Positions 17,102-25,934 of a stretch of 64,000 bases of DNA are shown in pieces. How positions within the stretch are numbered: the first letter of the stretch is position 1; each line of letters starts with the position of its first letter. The translations under genes and the position numbers were made by a program. Under the pieces are notes generated by a model that had not been told where the DNA came from, did no database searches, and saw only the letters and a program-made list of their open reading frames with translations. The stretch is from assembly GCF_002259755.1 (NCBI RefSeq), contig NZ_MWWY01000013.1:62001-126000 (forward strand), written 5' to 3'. The stretch comes from Bifidobacterium hapali. GTDB lineage: Bacteria; Actinomycetota; Actinomycetes; Actinomycetales; Bifidobacteriaceae.

Positions 17102-17213
17102 GTGGCAGAAAACGCTCGCTGAGCCTACCGTCAGCGAGCGAAAACCGCCACGCAGTAGTGTGAGTGGCAGAAAACGCTCGCTGACGGTAGGCTCAGCGAG
17201 CGTTTTCTGCCAC
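17102..17213. repeat. Family A hairpin repeats, two 50-bp units in opposite orientation
   Basis: Units at 17102-17151 and 17164-17213 each have 21-nt arms built as GTGGC, a variable octamer, then CTCGCTGA, around an 8-nt loop. The two loops are reverse complements of each other, so the units are inverted copies. In the first unit the arm interiors do not pair (AAAA opposite AAAA). In the second the stem is perfect. Confidence 0.85.
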
Positions 17214-17332
17214 TCCACACGTTTGCGAGCCGACAAGTGAACGTCCAGCAAATCCCCATCTCACACCCGCTATCGGTTTTTCGTATAGCTCACCGGCCAC
17301 GTCACCGCCACATCATCGGATAAGCTAGCCGC

Positions 17333-18604
17333 ATGACAACACCGCGTATCAGTTATGCCCATTTGCTGGCCAAGCCGAATTCTAAACATGTGCAAAGTCT
17401 GCTCGACTTCTTCGAGCATGGCCGTTCCAAGCGTGGCACCGGCGGCTTCGGCGTGGAAATCGAGCATCTGCCGGTTCATAACAGCGACGATACCGCGGTG
17501 AGCTACTACGAGCCAAATGGCATCGAAACCCTGCTCAAGCGCATCGCCCCGTACTACGACAAAGACAAAGAGTACTGGGAAAACGGCCACTTGGTCGGTT
17601 TGGGGCGCGAAGGTATCGCCGTATCGCTCGAACCGGGCGGTCAAGTCGAGTGCTCGCTCGGCATCTTGAAGAAGCCGGAAGATCTCAACACGATCTACCG
17701 TTCGTTCCGCCGCGACATCGATCCAGTACTCGACGAGTTGGGATTCCGCTTGGTGAACTACGGCTACCAGCCGAAGTCGAGTTACGCGGACGTGAAAGTC
17801 AATCCGAAAGATCGTTACGATGCGATGACCGCGTATCTCGGTCGCGTCGGCCAGTTTGGACCGTGCATGATGCGTTGCTCAGCGTCCACTCAAGTGAGTA
17901 TCGATTACGTTGACGAACAGGATGCGATCGAAAAACTACGACTCGGCACGATCATCGGCCCGATTCTCGCGTGGTATTTCCGTAACACGCCGTATTTCGA
18001 GGGTGAGCCGAACCCGTGGCCGCTGCTGCGACAGCGTATGTGGGATTATCTTGATTTCCAGCGTACGAACGTGATTCCTGGACTGTTTGACCCGCGCTTT
18101 AGCTGGGAAGATTATGCGGTGGACGTACTGTCTACGCCGTTGATGTTCGCTGACTTGACGCATACGCCGGAAGCGGAAGGATTGACTGGCAAGGAACTGC
18201 ATCATCCTGCGTTTTACGAGAACGCGGGCGAAGTGTATCCTGACCGCGCGTTGAATCCGTACGAGATCAACCATATTATTTCCACGCATTTCAACGATGT
18301 AAGACTTAAGAACTTTATTGAACTGCGTCACTGGGATTCGCTGCCGTTGGCTCGCGCCGAGCGGCTGACGGAGATTGTTGCGTCGCTATTTTACGTGCCG
18401 GAGAATCGTGAACGTCTCGTCAGCTACTTTGACGGGATTCGTGAGGAAGATGTGTTTGAAGCCAAGGCCAACTTGCAGGCTCATGGACGCGCATCTGCTC
18501 CGTACGGTCAGCCGCTTGAATTTTGGAAGGAATTCCTCGGCATCGAAGGTATCCTTGCCGACGAGCCCGGCGACCCAAAGCACCCAGACGTGTTTCAAGC
18601 GTAA
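17333..18604 (+). CDS. gshA: Glutamate-cysteine ligase-like protein (GCS2 family)
   Basis: The 423-residue protein has the pattern of ATP-dependent gamma-glutamylcysteine synthetases of the GCS2/plant-like type: GTGGFGVEIEHLPV near residue 37, SLEPGGQVECSLG near 97, then MMRCSASTQVSIDY near 180 and the C-terminal FIELRHWDSLP segment. The enzyme joins glutamate and cysteine, the first step of glutathione or related thiol synthesis. No gshB-like partner is in the window, so the product may be used as gamma-glutamylcysteine or the enzyme may have another amine substrate. It is a single gene between a family A repeat and the PTS leader. Confidence 0.85.
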   Translation: MTTPRISYAHLLAKPNSKHVQSLLDFFEHGRSKRGTGGFGVEIEHLPVHNSDDTAVSYYEPNGIETLLKRIAPYYDKDKEYWENGHLVGLGREGIAVSLEPGGQVECSLGILKKPEDLNTIYRSFRRDIDPVLDELGFRLVNYGYQPKSSYADVKVNPKDRYDAMTAYLGRVGQFGPCMMRCSASTQVSIDYVDEQDAIEKLRLGTIIGPILAWYFRNTPYFEGEPNPWPLLRQRMWDYLDFQRTNVIPGLFDPRFSWEDYAVDVLSTPLMFADLTHTPEAEGLTGKELHHPAFYENAGEVYPDRALNPYEINHIISTHFNDVRLKNFIELRHWDSLPLARAERLTEIVASLFYVPENRERLVSYFDGIREEDVFEAKANLQAHGRASAPYGQPLEFWKEFLGIEGILADEPGDPKHPDVFQA

Positions 18605-18728
18605 AAATCCTGACAAGCTTCCCAGCAGGGGAGAATCGCACAAAACCGCATCAAACCGCCAGACACACCGAGGTTTGCATATCGTCTGACTTCAGGTTTA
18701 TATTATCTCGTGAACTTCTACTGTTGCA

Positions 18729-18816
18729 GGGTTGCAAGTCATACAAGACGCAAGACCTGAGGCATTGCCATACACATTGTTAATATGTGTACAAGGCATG
18801 GCCTCGGGTCTTTTTT
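18729..18816 (+). promoter_or_regulatory. LicT/BglG-type RAT antiterminator overlapping a terminator
   Basis: Positions 18729-18757 form a 29-nt element with the RAT frame GG-x-TTG ... GCAA-x-ACC, the same length and end bases as the classic BglG/LicT target. Its last 6 nt (18752-18757) are also the first bases of a long terminator stem: AAGACCTGAGGC pairs with GCCTCGGGTCTT (18801-18812), with further pairing inside, followed by six T (18811-18816). RNA binding by the antiterminator would exclude the terminator and allow transcription of the PTS permease gene. Confidence 0.88.
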
Positions 18817-18888
18817 GTTGTCTGGCCGCTCTGCGATGGCGGAGAGCATACCGAAGAACAAAGAAGATAATTCAAGGAAGGACAACAG

Positions 18889-21000
18889 ATGGCCGAATCC
18901 ACAGCGTCGCAGATCATCGACGCCATTGGCGGCGCAGGCAATGTCAAGAGCCTGACCCACTGTGCAACTCGACTGCGGTTCGAACTCGTTGATGCGGGCA
19001 AAGTTGACCAGCATCGTCTCGACACCATGAAGGGCGTACTCGGCGCAGTCCCGCAGGCCGGCGACCGCTATCAGGTCGTCATCGGTGGCGCAGTCGCCTC
19101 CATGTACGAGGAGATCATGCATTTGCCGCAAATGGCGAACGTTGGCACCGCCAAGAAAATGACCGATGCCGAAGTCAAGGCCGCCGAACGCGCGAAAGCT
19201 CGCGGTAAGGTCGCATGGCTCGACTCGTTCTTTGAGTACCTCGCCGACTCGTTCCGCCCGATTCTGGGTGTCCTGCTCGGCGCGTCCATTATCATCGCAC
19301 TCGTCAACCTGTTCATCTCGCTCGGTGTGATCGCTAACGACGAAGCGAACCCATCCCTGATGTTCATCAAGGCTATCTGGAAGGGCGTGTTCTACTTCCT
19401 GCCGATCATGGTCGCCTACAATGCGGCGAAGAAACTCAAGGTCGATCCATGGCTCGGCGGCGCGATCATGGCCATGCTCATGACCCCGCAGTTCACCGCG
19501 CTGTCCGACACGAAGACGTGGGGCGACGCCGTTCAGTGCGTCGAGAACGCAACCCTCGGCACCACTGACTGCACGGCCACCGTTTTCGGTCTGCCGATGC
19601 AGCTGTCCGACTACTCCGGCAACGTATTCGTGCCGTTGATGATGGCCGCCGTGCTTGCGCTCGTCTACCACGGATTGAAGAAGATCATCCCAGACAGCAT
19701 CCAGCTGGTGTTCGTCCCGTTCTTCTCGATGATCATCGTCGGCGTGCTCACCGCGTTCCTCATCGGCCCGCTCGGCGTGTGGGTTGGCAACGGCCTCGGT
19801 GTCGTGCTCGCTTGGATGAACGGCCACGCTCCGTTTATCTTCGCTATCGCTATCCCACTGCTCTACCCGTTCCTCGTGCCGCTCGGTCTGCACTGGCCGC
19901 TCAACGCGCTTATGCTCATGAACATTCAGTCGATGGGTTACGACTTCATCCAAGGTCCGATGGGCGTGTGGAACTTCGCTTGCTTCGGTGCAACCGCTGG
20001 TGTGCTGTTCCTGTCGCTGCGTGACAAGGATCGCGAGATGCGTCAGACCGCTATCGGTGCGCTTGCCGCTGGCCTGCTCGGTGGCGTTTCCGAACCGTCT
20101 CTGTACGGTATTCACTTGCGGTACAAGCTCATCTACAAGCGTATGCTCATCGGCTGCGGTACCGGCGGTGTCGTGATCGCTGTTCTCGGCTGGCTGTTCC
20201 CGTCTGTTGTTGCGAGCGGTGAGACAGTGCGTGGTGTGACGACGACCGCGTTCGCGTTCACATCGTTGCTGACTGTCCCGGTGTTCGATCAGATGTGGGT
20301 GTACGGCGTGTCGATTGCTGTTGCGTTCGCTGTGTCGATGGCACTGATCATTATGCTCGACTACCGTACTCCTGAGCAGAAGGCTGAAGTACTGGCTCGC
20401 GTCGCTCAGGAAGAAGCTGATCGTAAGCTCGAAGCCCAAGCGTCTGCCGCGCCGGCGGAAACTGCTGCCGCAGCCGCCGCGCCAGCTTCTGCTGCTGCAC
20501 CTGTAGCTACCGACACGCCGGAAGCATCCGCCGAACCAGCCGAGCCGACTAAGGAAGTGCTGTCCCCGTGCAACGGCCACGTCATCACGCTTGAGGAGAC
20601 CGGTGATGCGGTATTCGCGTCTAAGGCTCTTGGCGAAGGTGTTGCAGTCGTGCCGAACGAATCCCAGATCAAGGCTCCGGTGTCGGGTACACTGAAGACT
20701 GTAGCCAAGACCGGCCATGCGTACGGCATCAAGACTGATGACGGCGTTGAAGTCTTGGTTCACATCGGTATTGACACCGTGCAAATGAACGGCGACGGCT
20801 TTACTGTGGCCGTTTCCAAGGGGCAGCGCGTGAACGCTGGCGACCTGCTGGCCACTGTCGATTTCGACAAGGTTAAGGCAGCTGGCTACTCCACTGCTAC
20901 TATCATCGCGGTGACCAACACCAAGAAGATGGCTTCGGTCACTCCGCTTGCGGGCAAGGATGTCTCAACTGGCGATCCGGTGATCGAGGTTGAACGCTGA
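18889..21000 (+). CDS. PTS EIIBCA permease, glucose/beta-glucoside family
   Basis: The 703-residue protein has the BglF-type domain order B-C-A. EIIB (1-85) carries the phospho-cysteine in LTHCATRLRF (Cys26). EIIC (about 105-490) has about ten membrane helices. An Ala/Pro-rich linker (about 510-545, AAPAETAAAAAAPASAAAP) leads to EIIA, whose active His is in VLVHIGIDTVQM near 625. It imports and phosphorylates a sugar using phosphate from HPr, encoded 1 kb downstream. Sugar specificity cannot be fixed from sequence; glucose is plausible since bifidobacteria carry a glucose PTS of this type. It is controlled by the RAT leader. AAGGAAGG precedes the start. Confidence 0.9.
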   Translation: MAESTASQIIDAIGGAGNVKSLTHCATRLRFELVDAGKVDQHRLDTMKGVLGAVPQAGDRYQVVIGGAVASMYEEIMHLPQMANVGTAKKMTDAEVKAAERAKARGKVAWLDSFFEYLADSFRPILGVLLGASIIIALVNLFISLGVIANDEANPSLMFIKAIWKGVFYFLPIMVAYNAAKKLKVDPWLGGAIMAMLMTPQFTALSDTKTWGDAVQCVENATLGTTDCTATVFGLPMQLSDYSGNVFVPLMMAAVLALVYHGLKKIIPDSIQLVFVPFFSMIIVGVLTAFLIGPLGVWVGNGLGVVLAWMNGHAPFIFAIAIPLLYPFLVPLGLHWPLNALMLMNIQSMGYDFIQGPMGVWNFACFGATAGVLFLSLRDKDREMRQTAIGALAAGLLGGVSEPSLYGIHLRYKLIYKRMLIGCGTGGVVIAVLGWLFPSVVASGETVRGVTTTAFAFTSLLTVPVFDQMWVYGVSIAVAFAVSMALIIMLDYRTPEQKAEVLARVAQEEADRKLEAQASAAPAETAAAAAAPASAAAPVATDTPEASAEPAEPTKEVLSPCNGHVITLEETGDAVFASKALGEGVAVVPNESQIKAPVSGTLKTVAKTGHAYGIKTDDGVEVLVHIGIDTVQMNGDGFTVAVSKGQRVNAGDLLATVDFDKVKAAGYSTATIIAVTNTKKMASVTPLAGKDVSTGDPVIEVER

Positions 21001-21034
21001 TACGTCGGCGACGACCTGAAGTGATGGGGTGCCA

Positions 21035-21877
21035 ATGGAGATACTTCGCGTATTCAATAACAACGTCGTGCTTGCGAAAGACGACGATGGGGGAGAAGTA
21101 ATCCTCACCGGTCGTGGCTTGGGATTCCAAGCCCGGCCGGGGCGCCCTGTTGACGCAACCAAGGTTGTACGCAAGTTTGTGCCGGCTGACGGTCGAGATC
21201 CAGATCATCTTGCGCAGATGCTGTCGGATATTCCGCCCGAGATCATCCGTATTGTCGTTGATTCGATGCGTGAAGCTGGCCTCGGTGAGCAGGATATCGC
21301 GAGTACTACGCTCGTCATGGCTCTATCTGATCACGTTGCTAACGCAATCATCCGCGTAAACCGTGGTATCACGGTCGTCTATCCGCTGCTTGGTGAGGTA
21401 CGAAATCTGTATCCTCAAGAGTACGCACAAGGTGGCAAACTGCTCGCCGCAATCAACCGGCGTATTGACAAACCGTTGCCTGACGGCGAGGAGACGGCAC
21501 TTGCGTTGCACTTGGTCAACGCAGGATTCCTGACCGGCGACCTGTCGTACACGTATACGATGACCGGCGTGATTCAGCAGATGCTTGACATCATCGAGAA
21601 CAGCTACGGGATCACGCTCGATCAAGGATCGGTCAGTGTTGGGCGATTCATCACCCACCTGCGATACCTGTTCGTCCGCATCCACCAGCACAAGCAGCTC
21701 AACAGCGAGCCAGAGCCGATCGTCAACGCAATCCGTGAATCGTATCCGGATGCACTGCATTGTGCAACGACGATCGCGCAAGTGCTTGAACTACGGCTCG
21801 GTGCGGACATCAGTGACGACGAAATCGCCTACTTGACGCTGCACGTCGCTCGCGTTACCAACCAACTAGTCCATTAG
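21035..21877 (+). CDS. BglG/LicT-family transcriptional antiterminator
   Basis: The 280-residue protein starts with the RNA-binding CAT domain (MEILRVFNNNVVLA through LTGRGLGFQ, residues 1-55), followed by two PRD domains (about 70-170 and 175-280) with the expected His residues (ALSDHVANAI, ALALHLVNA, HLRYLFVR, LTLHVARV). PTS components phosphorylate these PRDs to control dimerisation and RNA binding. An alternative GTG at 21029 lies two codons upstream. The gene is 34 bp after the permease gene and almost certainly acts on the RAT leader at 18729, so the operon is substrate-induced and self-reinforcing. Confidence 0.93.
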   Translation: MEILRVFNNNVVLAKDDDGGEVILTGRGLGFQARPGRPVDATKVVRKFVPADGRDPDHLAQMLSDIPPEIIRIVVDSMREAGLGEQDIASTTLVMALSDHVANAIIRVNRGITVVYPLLGEVRNLYPQEYAQGGKLLAAINRRIDKPLPDGEETALALHLVNAGFLTGDLSYTYTMTGVIQQMLDIIENSYGITLDQGSVSVGRFITHLRYLFVRIHQHKQLNSEPEPIVNAIRESYPDALHCATTIAQVLELRLGADISDDEIAYLTLHVARVTNQLVH

Positions 21878-21881
21878 TCCA

Positions 21882-21948
21882 CCACCCTTCTTAGCTCCCC
21901 CGCTGATTCGTTGCCGTGAAGCTGGCCGCGAAGCGGGTCTGAGGGTGG
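21882..21948. repeat. Degenerate copy of the CTCCC...GGCCGCGAAGCGG intergenic repeat (family G)
   Basis: CCACCCT (21882-21888) pairs with AGGGTGG (21942-21948). Inside are the family landmarks AGCTCCCC and GGCCGCGAAGCGG. It may end transcription after the antiterminator gene. A better-preserved copy is at 24435-24472. Confidence 0.55.
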
Positions 21949-22025
21949 CAATACTACTGGCTGAACTATCAACCATCAATAATCTGTCCCAATAAATCAA
22001 TAATCATTACTGAAAGGAACCAATC

Positions 22026-22298
22026 ATGATCACCCGTACTGCAGTCATCGGAGCCTCCGTCGGTCTTCACGCTCGCCCGGCAGCCCTGTTCGCACAGGCT
22101 GTTGACGACAAGGGCCTCGACGTCACCCTGCACTTCGACGGCGAAGAAGCAGATGCTGCCAGCGCTCTCGAAATCATGACTCTCGGCGTCAAGGGCGGCG
22201 ATACCGTCACCCTGACCTGCGATGAGGACGGCGCTGAGGCCGAGGCTGCTATGGATGAGCTGGCTGAGCTGCTGACTCGCGATCTCGACGCTGAGTGA
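22026..22298 (+). CDS. ptsH: Phosphocarrier protein HPr
   Basis: The 90-residue protein has the active-site loop VGLHARPAALF with the phospho-His at residue 17 and, in the HPr kinase-site position, Ser in AASALEIMTLG near residue 49. It carries phosphate from enzyme I to the EIIA domains of sugar permeases. GAAAGGAA precedes the start. It lies 30 bp before ptsI, so the two are co-transcribed. No HPr kinase gene is in the window, and actinobacteria usually lack one, so the serine may be unregulated. Confidence 0.95.
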   Translation: MITRTAVIGASVGLHARPAALFAQAVDDKGLDVTLHFDGEEADAASALEIMTLGVKGGDTVTLTCDEDGAEAEAAMDELAELLTRDLDAE

Positions 22299-22328
22299 GA
22301 ACAAACCGTAATCTGAGGAGTATCACAT

Positions 22329-24020
22329 ATGGCAAGTGAACATAAGATACTGCACGGTATTGGCGTATGCGCCGGAACTGCATCCGGCCCGCTGGCTCTC
22401 GTACGTGAAGCGCCGGGCGTTGACGAACATGAGCCGGCTTGCACCGATCCGGCTGCTGACACCGAGCGTGTCAAGGCGGCTATGGACGCCGTTGTCGCCA
22501 GTCTCAAGGCTCGCGCTGAAAAAGCAACGTCTGACAAGTCTCGTGCCGTGCTTGAAGCAACCGCACAGCTGGCTGGCGACCGCGGTCTGGCGAAGGCGAT
22601 CACCAAGCGACTCAAGGCCGGCGATGGCGTGACGCACGCTGTCTACAACGCAGTCGAAGGCTATGCCGAAATGTTGAAGAAGCTCGGCGGCTACATGGCT
22701 GAGCGTGTCACCGATCTGCATGATGTGCGCAACCGTACGATCTGCGAGCTGCGTGGTCTGCCAGCCCCCGGCGTGCCGGATATCACGACTCCGGTTGTGC
22801 TCGTCGCCCGCGATCTTGCCCCGGCTGAAACTGCCACACTCGACCCGGCTACTGTACTCGGTGTGATCACTGAGGAAGGCGGTCCGACCAGCCACACTGC
22901 GATTCTTGCGGCTCAGCTTGGCATCCCGGCGGCCGTGAAGGTTTCCGGTGTACTCGACGCGGTGGCGGAAGGCGATACGATTGCACTCGACGGTGGCGTC
23001 GGCGAAATCATCGTTTCCCCAACCGCTGAGGAAGCTGATCAGTTGGCCGAGCGTTCTCGCCGCCGTGCCGCTGCGCTTGCTGGTTCGAGCGGCGAAGGCA
23101 GCACGCGTGACGGCTTCAAGATCAAACTGCTCGCCAACATCGGTACGCTGGCCGATGCTGAAAACGCGGCCAAGTTCGATCTCGAAGGCTCCGGCCTGTT
23201 CCGCACTGAGTTCCTGTTCCTCGGCCGCGAAACCGCACCGACTCTCGAAGAGCAGACCGACACTTATACCAAAGTGCTGCAAGCGTTCGGTGATCGTCGT
23301 GTCGTCGTGCGTACGCTCGACGCCGGTGCTGACAAGCCGCTCGCTTTTGCTGATCTTGGTGAGGAAGAGAACCCGGCCCTCGGCGTGCGCGGTTTGCGCT
23401 TGAGCCAGCGTCGTGAAGACCTGCTCGACACGCAGCTGCAGGCGCTCGCCAACGCGTACGAGGCCACGCACGGCGACCTGTGGGTCATGGCTCCGATGGT
23501 TGCCACCGTGGAAGAAGCTGAATGGTTCGCTAACAAAGTGCGTGCGCTCGGCTTGCCTAAGGTCGGCATCATGATCGAGGTGCCCGCCGCCGCAATCCGT
23601 TCTGCGCAGGTGCTGTCGGTTGTGGACTTCGCCTCGCTTGGTACCAACGATCTTGCGCAGTACACGATGGCTGCTGATCGACTCAAGGGCGACCTAGCTG
23701 ACCTACTCACCCCGTGGCAGCCGGCCGTGCTCAACATGATCAAGGCTGCGTGCGACGGTGGCAAGGCTACCGGAAAGTACGTGGGTGTGTGCGGTGAGGC
23801 TGGCGGCGATCCGCTGCTCGCCCTCGTGCTCGCTGGCCTCGGTGTGCAGTCGCTGTCGATGGCGCCGAAGAAGGTCAATGCGGTTCGTGCAGCTTTGCGT
23901 TTGCATGACATGTCCACCTGCCAGCAGATGGCTGCATATGCGATTAACGCGCGTACTGCTGCCGACGCTCGTGCAGCGGTTATCGCAATCGCCGACCCGA
24001 TGCTGCTCGATCTACTCTGA
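22329..24020 (+). CDS. ptsI: PTS enzyme I (phosphoenolpyruvate-protein phosphotransferase)
   Basis: The 563-residue enzyme starts the PTS chain by taking phosphate from phosphoenolpyruvate and passing it to HPr. Visible parts are the N-terminal HPr-binding helices, the swivelling His domain with EEGGPTSHTAILAAQLG (phospho-His near 191), and the PEP-binding barrel with GLFRTEFLFL near 295 and GIMIEVPAA, SLGTNDLAQYTMA and GVCGEAGGDP further on. Length matches the family. GAGGAG lies just before ATG 22329. A 15-bp hairpin terminator follows about 100 bp downstream. Confidence 0.97.
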   Translation: MASEHKILHGIGVCAGTASGPLALVREAPGVDEHEPACTDPAADTERVKAAMDAVVASLKARAEKATSDKSRAVLEATAQLAGDRGLAKAITKRLKAGDGVTHAVYNAVEGYAEMLKKLGGYMAERVTDLHDVRNRTICELRGLPAPGVPDITTPVVLVARDLAPAETATLDPATVLGVITEEGGPTSHTAILAAQLGIPAAVKVSGVLDAVAEGDTIALDGGVGEIIVSPTAEEADQLAERSRRRAAALAGSSGEGSTRDGFKIKLLANIGTLADAENAAKFDLEGSGLFRTEFLFLGRETAPTLEEQTDTYTKVLQAFGDRRVVVRTLDAGADKPLAFADLGEEENPALGVRGLRLSQRREDLLDTQLQALANAYEATHGDLWVMAPMVATVEEAEWFANKVRALGLPKVGIMIEVPAAAIRSAQVLSVVDFASLGTNDLAQYTMAADRLKGDLADLLTPWQPAVLNMIKAACDGGKATGKYVGVCGEAGGDPLLALVLAGLGVQSLSMAPKKVNAVRAALRLHDMSTCQQMAAYAINARTAADARAAVIAIADPMLLDLL

Positions 24021-24125
24021 TCAACAACTGATCCGCTCTACTTTGCTGGTCTGTGCGGCTGTTCTGCCTATCTTGTGCCGCGCAGACCGGCAAATGCGGT
24101 GATGCTGTTGTGATAGCAACGCCCA

Positions 24126-24161
24126 AATGAGCCTCCCCACTTTCGTGTGGGGAGGCTCATT
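24126..24161 (+). terminator. 15-bp perfect stem-loop after ptsI
   Basis: AATGAGCCTCCCCAC (24126-24140) is perfectly complementary to 24147-24161 over a 6-nt loop. There is no long T-run after it, but an A/T-flanked perfect stem at this position probably ends the ptsHI transcript or acts in both directions. Confidence 0.6.
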
Positions 24162-24175
24162 GCGTCAGGGATGAA

Positions 24176-24394
24176 ATTTTGTCTTGAAATTGCGTATGGA
24201 TGTTTTTGCTGATTTGGAGACAAGTGGGGTGTGTGGTTAATAATGCTATGTAAATACAAAAATGGCTGAATTCCAAGGATTCGCGAGAAAGTCGTGTTGT
24301 CTTTACTTACGAGAAAAGCCATATTTGAGGATTTGAAGACAGAAATATTGTCTCCAAATCGAATACAAGGTTCATTTCTAATTTGAAGACAAAT
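24176..24394. repeat. Family E repeats (ATTTGRAGACA units)
   Basis: Five copies of an ATTTGRAGACA-type unit occur. An inverted copy near 24179-24190 faces one at 24211-24223. A tight pair at 24330-24341 and 24349-24360 faces inward with one mismatch. A single copy is at 24381-24394. They fill the gap between the convergent genes ptsI and the lipid kinase. Confidence 0.65.
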
Positions 24395-24434
24395 ATCAAG
24401 GCTCTGCTCCATCTCAATTGGTATTGGGTCTTCT

Positions 24435-24472
24435 CGGCTCCCTTTGTCAGGGGAGCCGGCCGCGAGGCGGCC
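24435..24472. repeat. Double-hairpin intergenic repeat (family G), best copy
   Basis: CGGCTCCC (24435-24442) pairs with GGGAGCCG (24451-24458), and GGCCGC (24458-24463) pairs with GCGGCC (24467-24472). Degenerate or interrupted copies are at 21882-21948, 38899-38966, 42147-42168 and 50690-50825. Confidence 0.65.
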
Positions 24473-24527
24473 TGAGAGGTAGTTGCACTTTTGGTGAAGC
24501 TCCCTCATACCCCAACTTCTTTAATCC

Positions 24528-25655
24528 TTAATCCCGAATCGGCGGAATGATACCGGTCGCGGAAAAATCAGGATCAACCTCAGGCACGCGCACACACAAC
24601 GCTTTACGTTCCACATCAAACCGCAAGTGTTGCGTGGCTGGCAGCATATCGCCATCTACTTGCGCAGGAACCGGCTTTTCCAACGTGATCTCCGCGCTCA
24701 CGCCTTGAATATTGTCGATCGACGACGTCACTGACAACGGGCTCGACCCAGACTTGCCAGTAATCGTCTGATGCACCACGTCCCCAAACAGATTCGCCCA
24801 TCCGAGAATACCGCCCGACGTATCAATAATCTCAAAATCGAGAATACCGTCATCGTACGCAGCGTCTGGCATCAGCGAAAATACTGGAATCTGACCGCAG
24901 TTACCAGCCATAAACGTACGGAACTGCAGTCCCTTAATCGTATGCGAACTGCCGTCAGCACTACGAATCGTCACCGTACCGCGGAACTTGGGAATAAACA
25001 GATTCTTGACGCCCGACACAAAATACGCGAGCCAACTAATATTCTTCTTCAGCTCAGGATCGGTGTCGTCGATCATCACCGCATCGAATCCGATACCCGC
25101 AATAATCAGGAACGCGTGGCCGTGATCGGTTGTCGGATCGTCAAGCAACGTTAGTCGGCCCACGTCAACATGCCGCGAACCGTGCGAAGTTGCCACTGAC
25201 AGTGCCGCGTCAATATCGTCCACTGGAATGCCCATATTTCGGGCAAACAGATTACCGGTACCGATCGGGATAATGCCCATCGCGTGACCAGTGCCAGCCA
25301 TTGCGCTCGCCACAGTACGCACCGTGCCATCGCCGCCAACCGCAACTACAACATCTGCGCCGTGCCGCAACGCTTCCTTCGCGCACGCGCGACCATCCTT
25401 ATCAAGCTGCGTTTCAATAAACTCAACCTCCGTCAGTCCTTTCTCCTTGCAGAACTGACGAATATGTTTCTTACGCTCCTTCGCCTGCGGTTTCGACGGG
25501 TTGACAATAAACGCGTAATGCACTTGGTCGTCGTCGCGCCGGTCAATGCGCTCGGCAAGCTGACGTTTGCGGTAGGCGCGCACCGCGAGGAACGCGGCCG
25601 CTGCAATGACTGCGATGCCGATGATGACTGCGATGATGATAACGACTGTAGGCAT
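24528..25655 (-). CDS. Diacylglycerol/lipid kinase family protein
   Basis: The 375-residue protein begins with one membrane helix (residues 3-25) and a basic RKRQLAERIDRR segment, then a DAGK catalytic domain: FIVNPSKPQAKERK near 49, VVAVGGDGTVRTVASAM near 103 (nucleotide-binding GGDGT) and GIIPIGTGNLFARNMGIP near 127. The later strand-rich half (FLIIAGIGFDAVMIDD, VDGDMLPAT) completes the fold. Members phosphorylate diacylglycerol or related lipids such as undecaprenol-linked substrates. The exact substrate is not evident. The membrane helix at the front places the kinase domain on the cytoplasmic face. Confidence 0.88.
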   Translation of the reverse strand: MPTVVIIIAVIIGIAVIAAAAFLAVRAYRKRQLAERIDRRDDDQVHYAFIVNPSKPQAKERKKHIRQFCKEKGLTEVEFIETQLDKDGRACAKEALRHGADVVVAVGGDGTVRTVASAMAGTGHAMGIIPIGTGNLFARNMGIPVDDIDAALSVATSHGSRHVDVGRLTLLDDPTTDHGHAFLIIAGIGFDAVMIDDTDPELKKNISWLAYFVSGVKNLFIPKFRGTVTIRSADGSSHTIKGLQFRTFMAGNCGQIPVFSLMPDAAYDDGILDFEIIDTSGGILGWANLFGDVVHQTITGKSGSSPLSVTSSIDNIQGVSAEITLEKPVPAQVDGDMLPATQHLRFDVERKALCVRVPEVDPDFSATGIIPPIRD

Positions 25656-25934
25656 ATCTTATATTCTGTATATACCCGCCGAACAATCCCAGCGCGACAC
25701 GGCGAAACTCGACGATTCCTGCACGTTCGCCTGCGAAATGCGTAAGTAGTCGATATATTTGTTCTATTTGTTCGCGGTAAAATGTCACTTGCTCTATATT
25801 TTTGAGTGTTTTCAGTAGTTTTCAATAGTTTTCAAAATAGGACCGTATCGAATCGAGGAATGGATACACGGGCGATCCATGAATGCGAAGATACGGTGGG
25901 CCGCGTGTCGGCTTGCGGCAGTACGCTTAAGACT

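Noticed and set aside
18739-20784. A 681-codon minus-strand frame
   Set aside because: It is antisense to the PTS permease gene and crosses its RAT leader, with no supporting signal.
25806-25934. N-terminal extension of serS from an upstream ATG
   Set aside because: The extra 43 residues have no counterpart in seryl-tRNA synthetases, which start at MLDIQ-type sequences.
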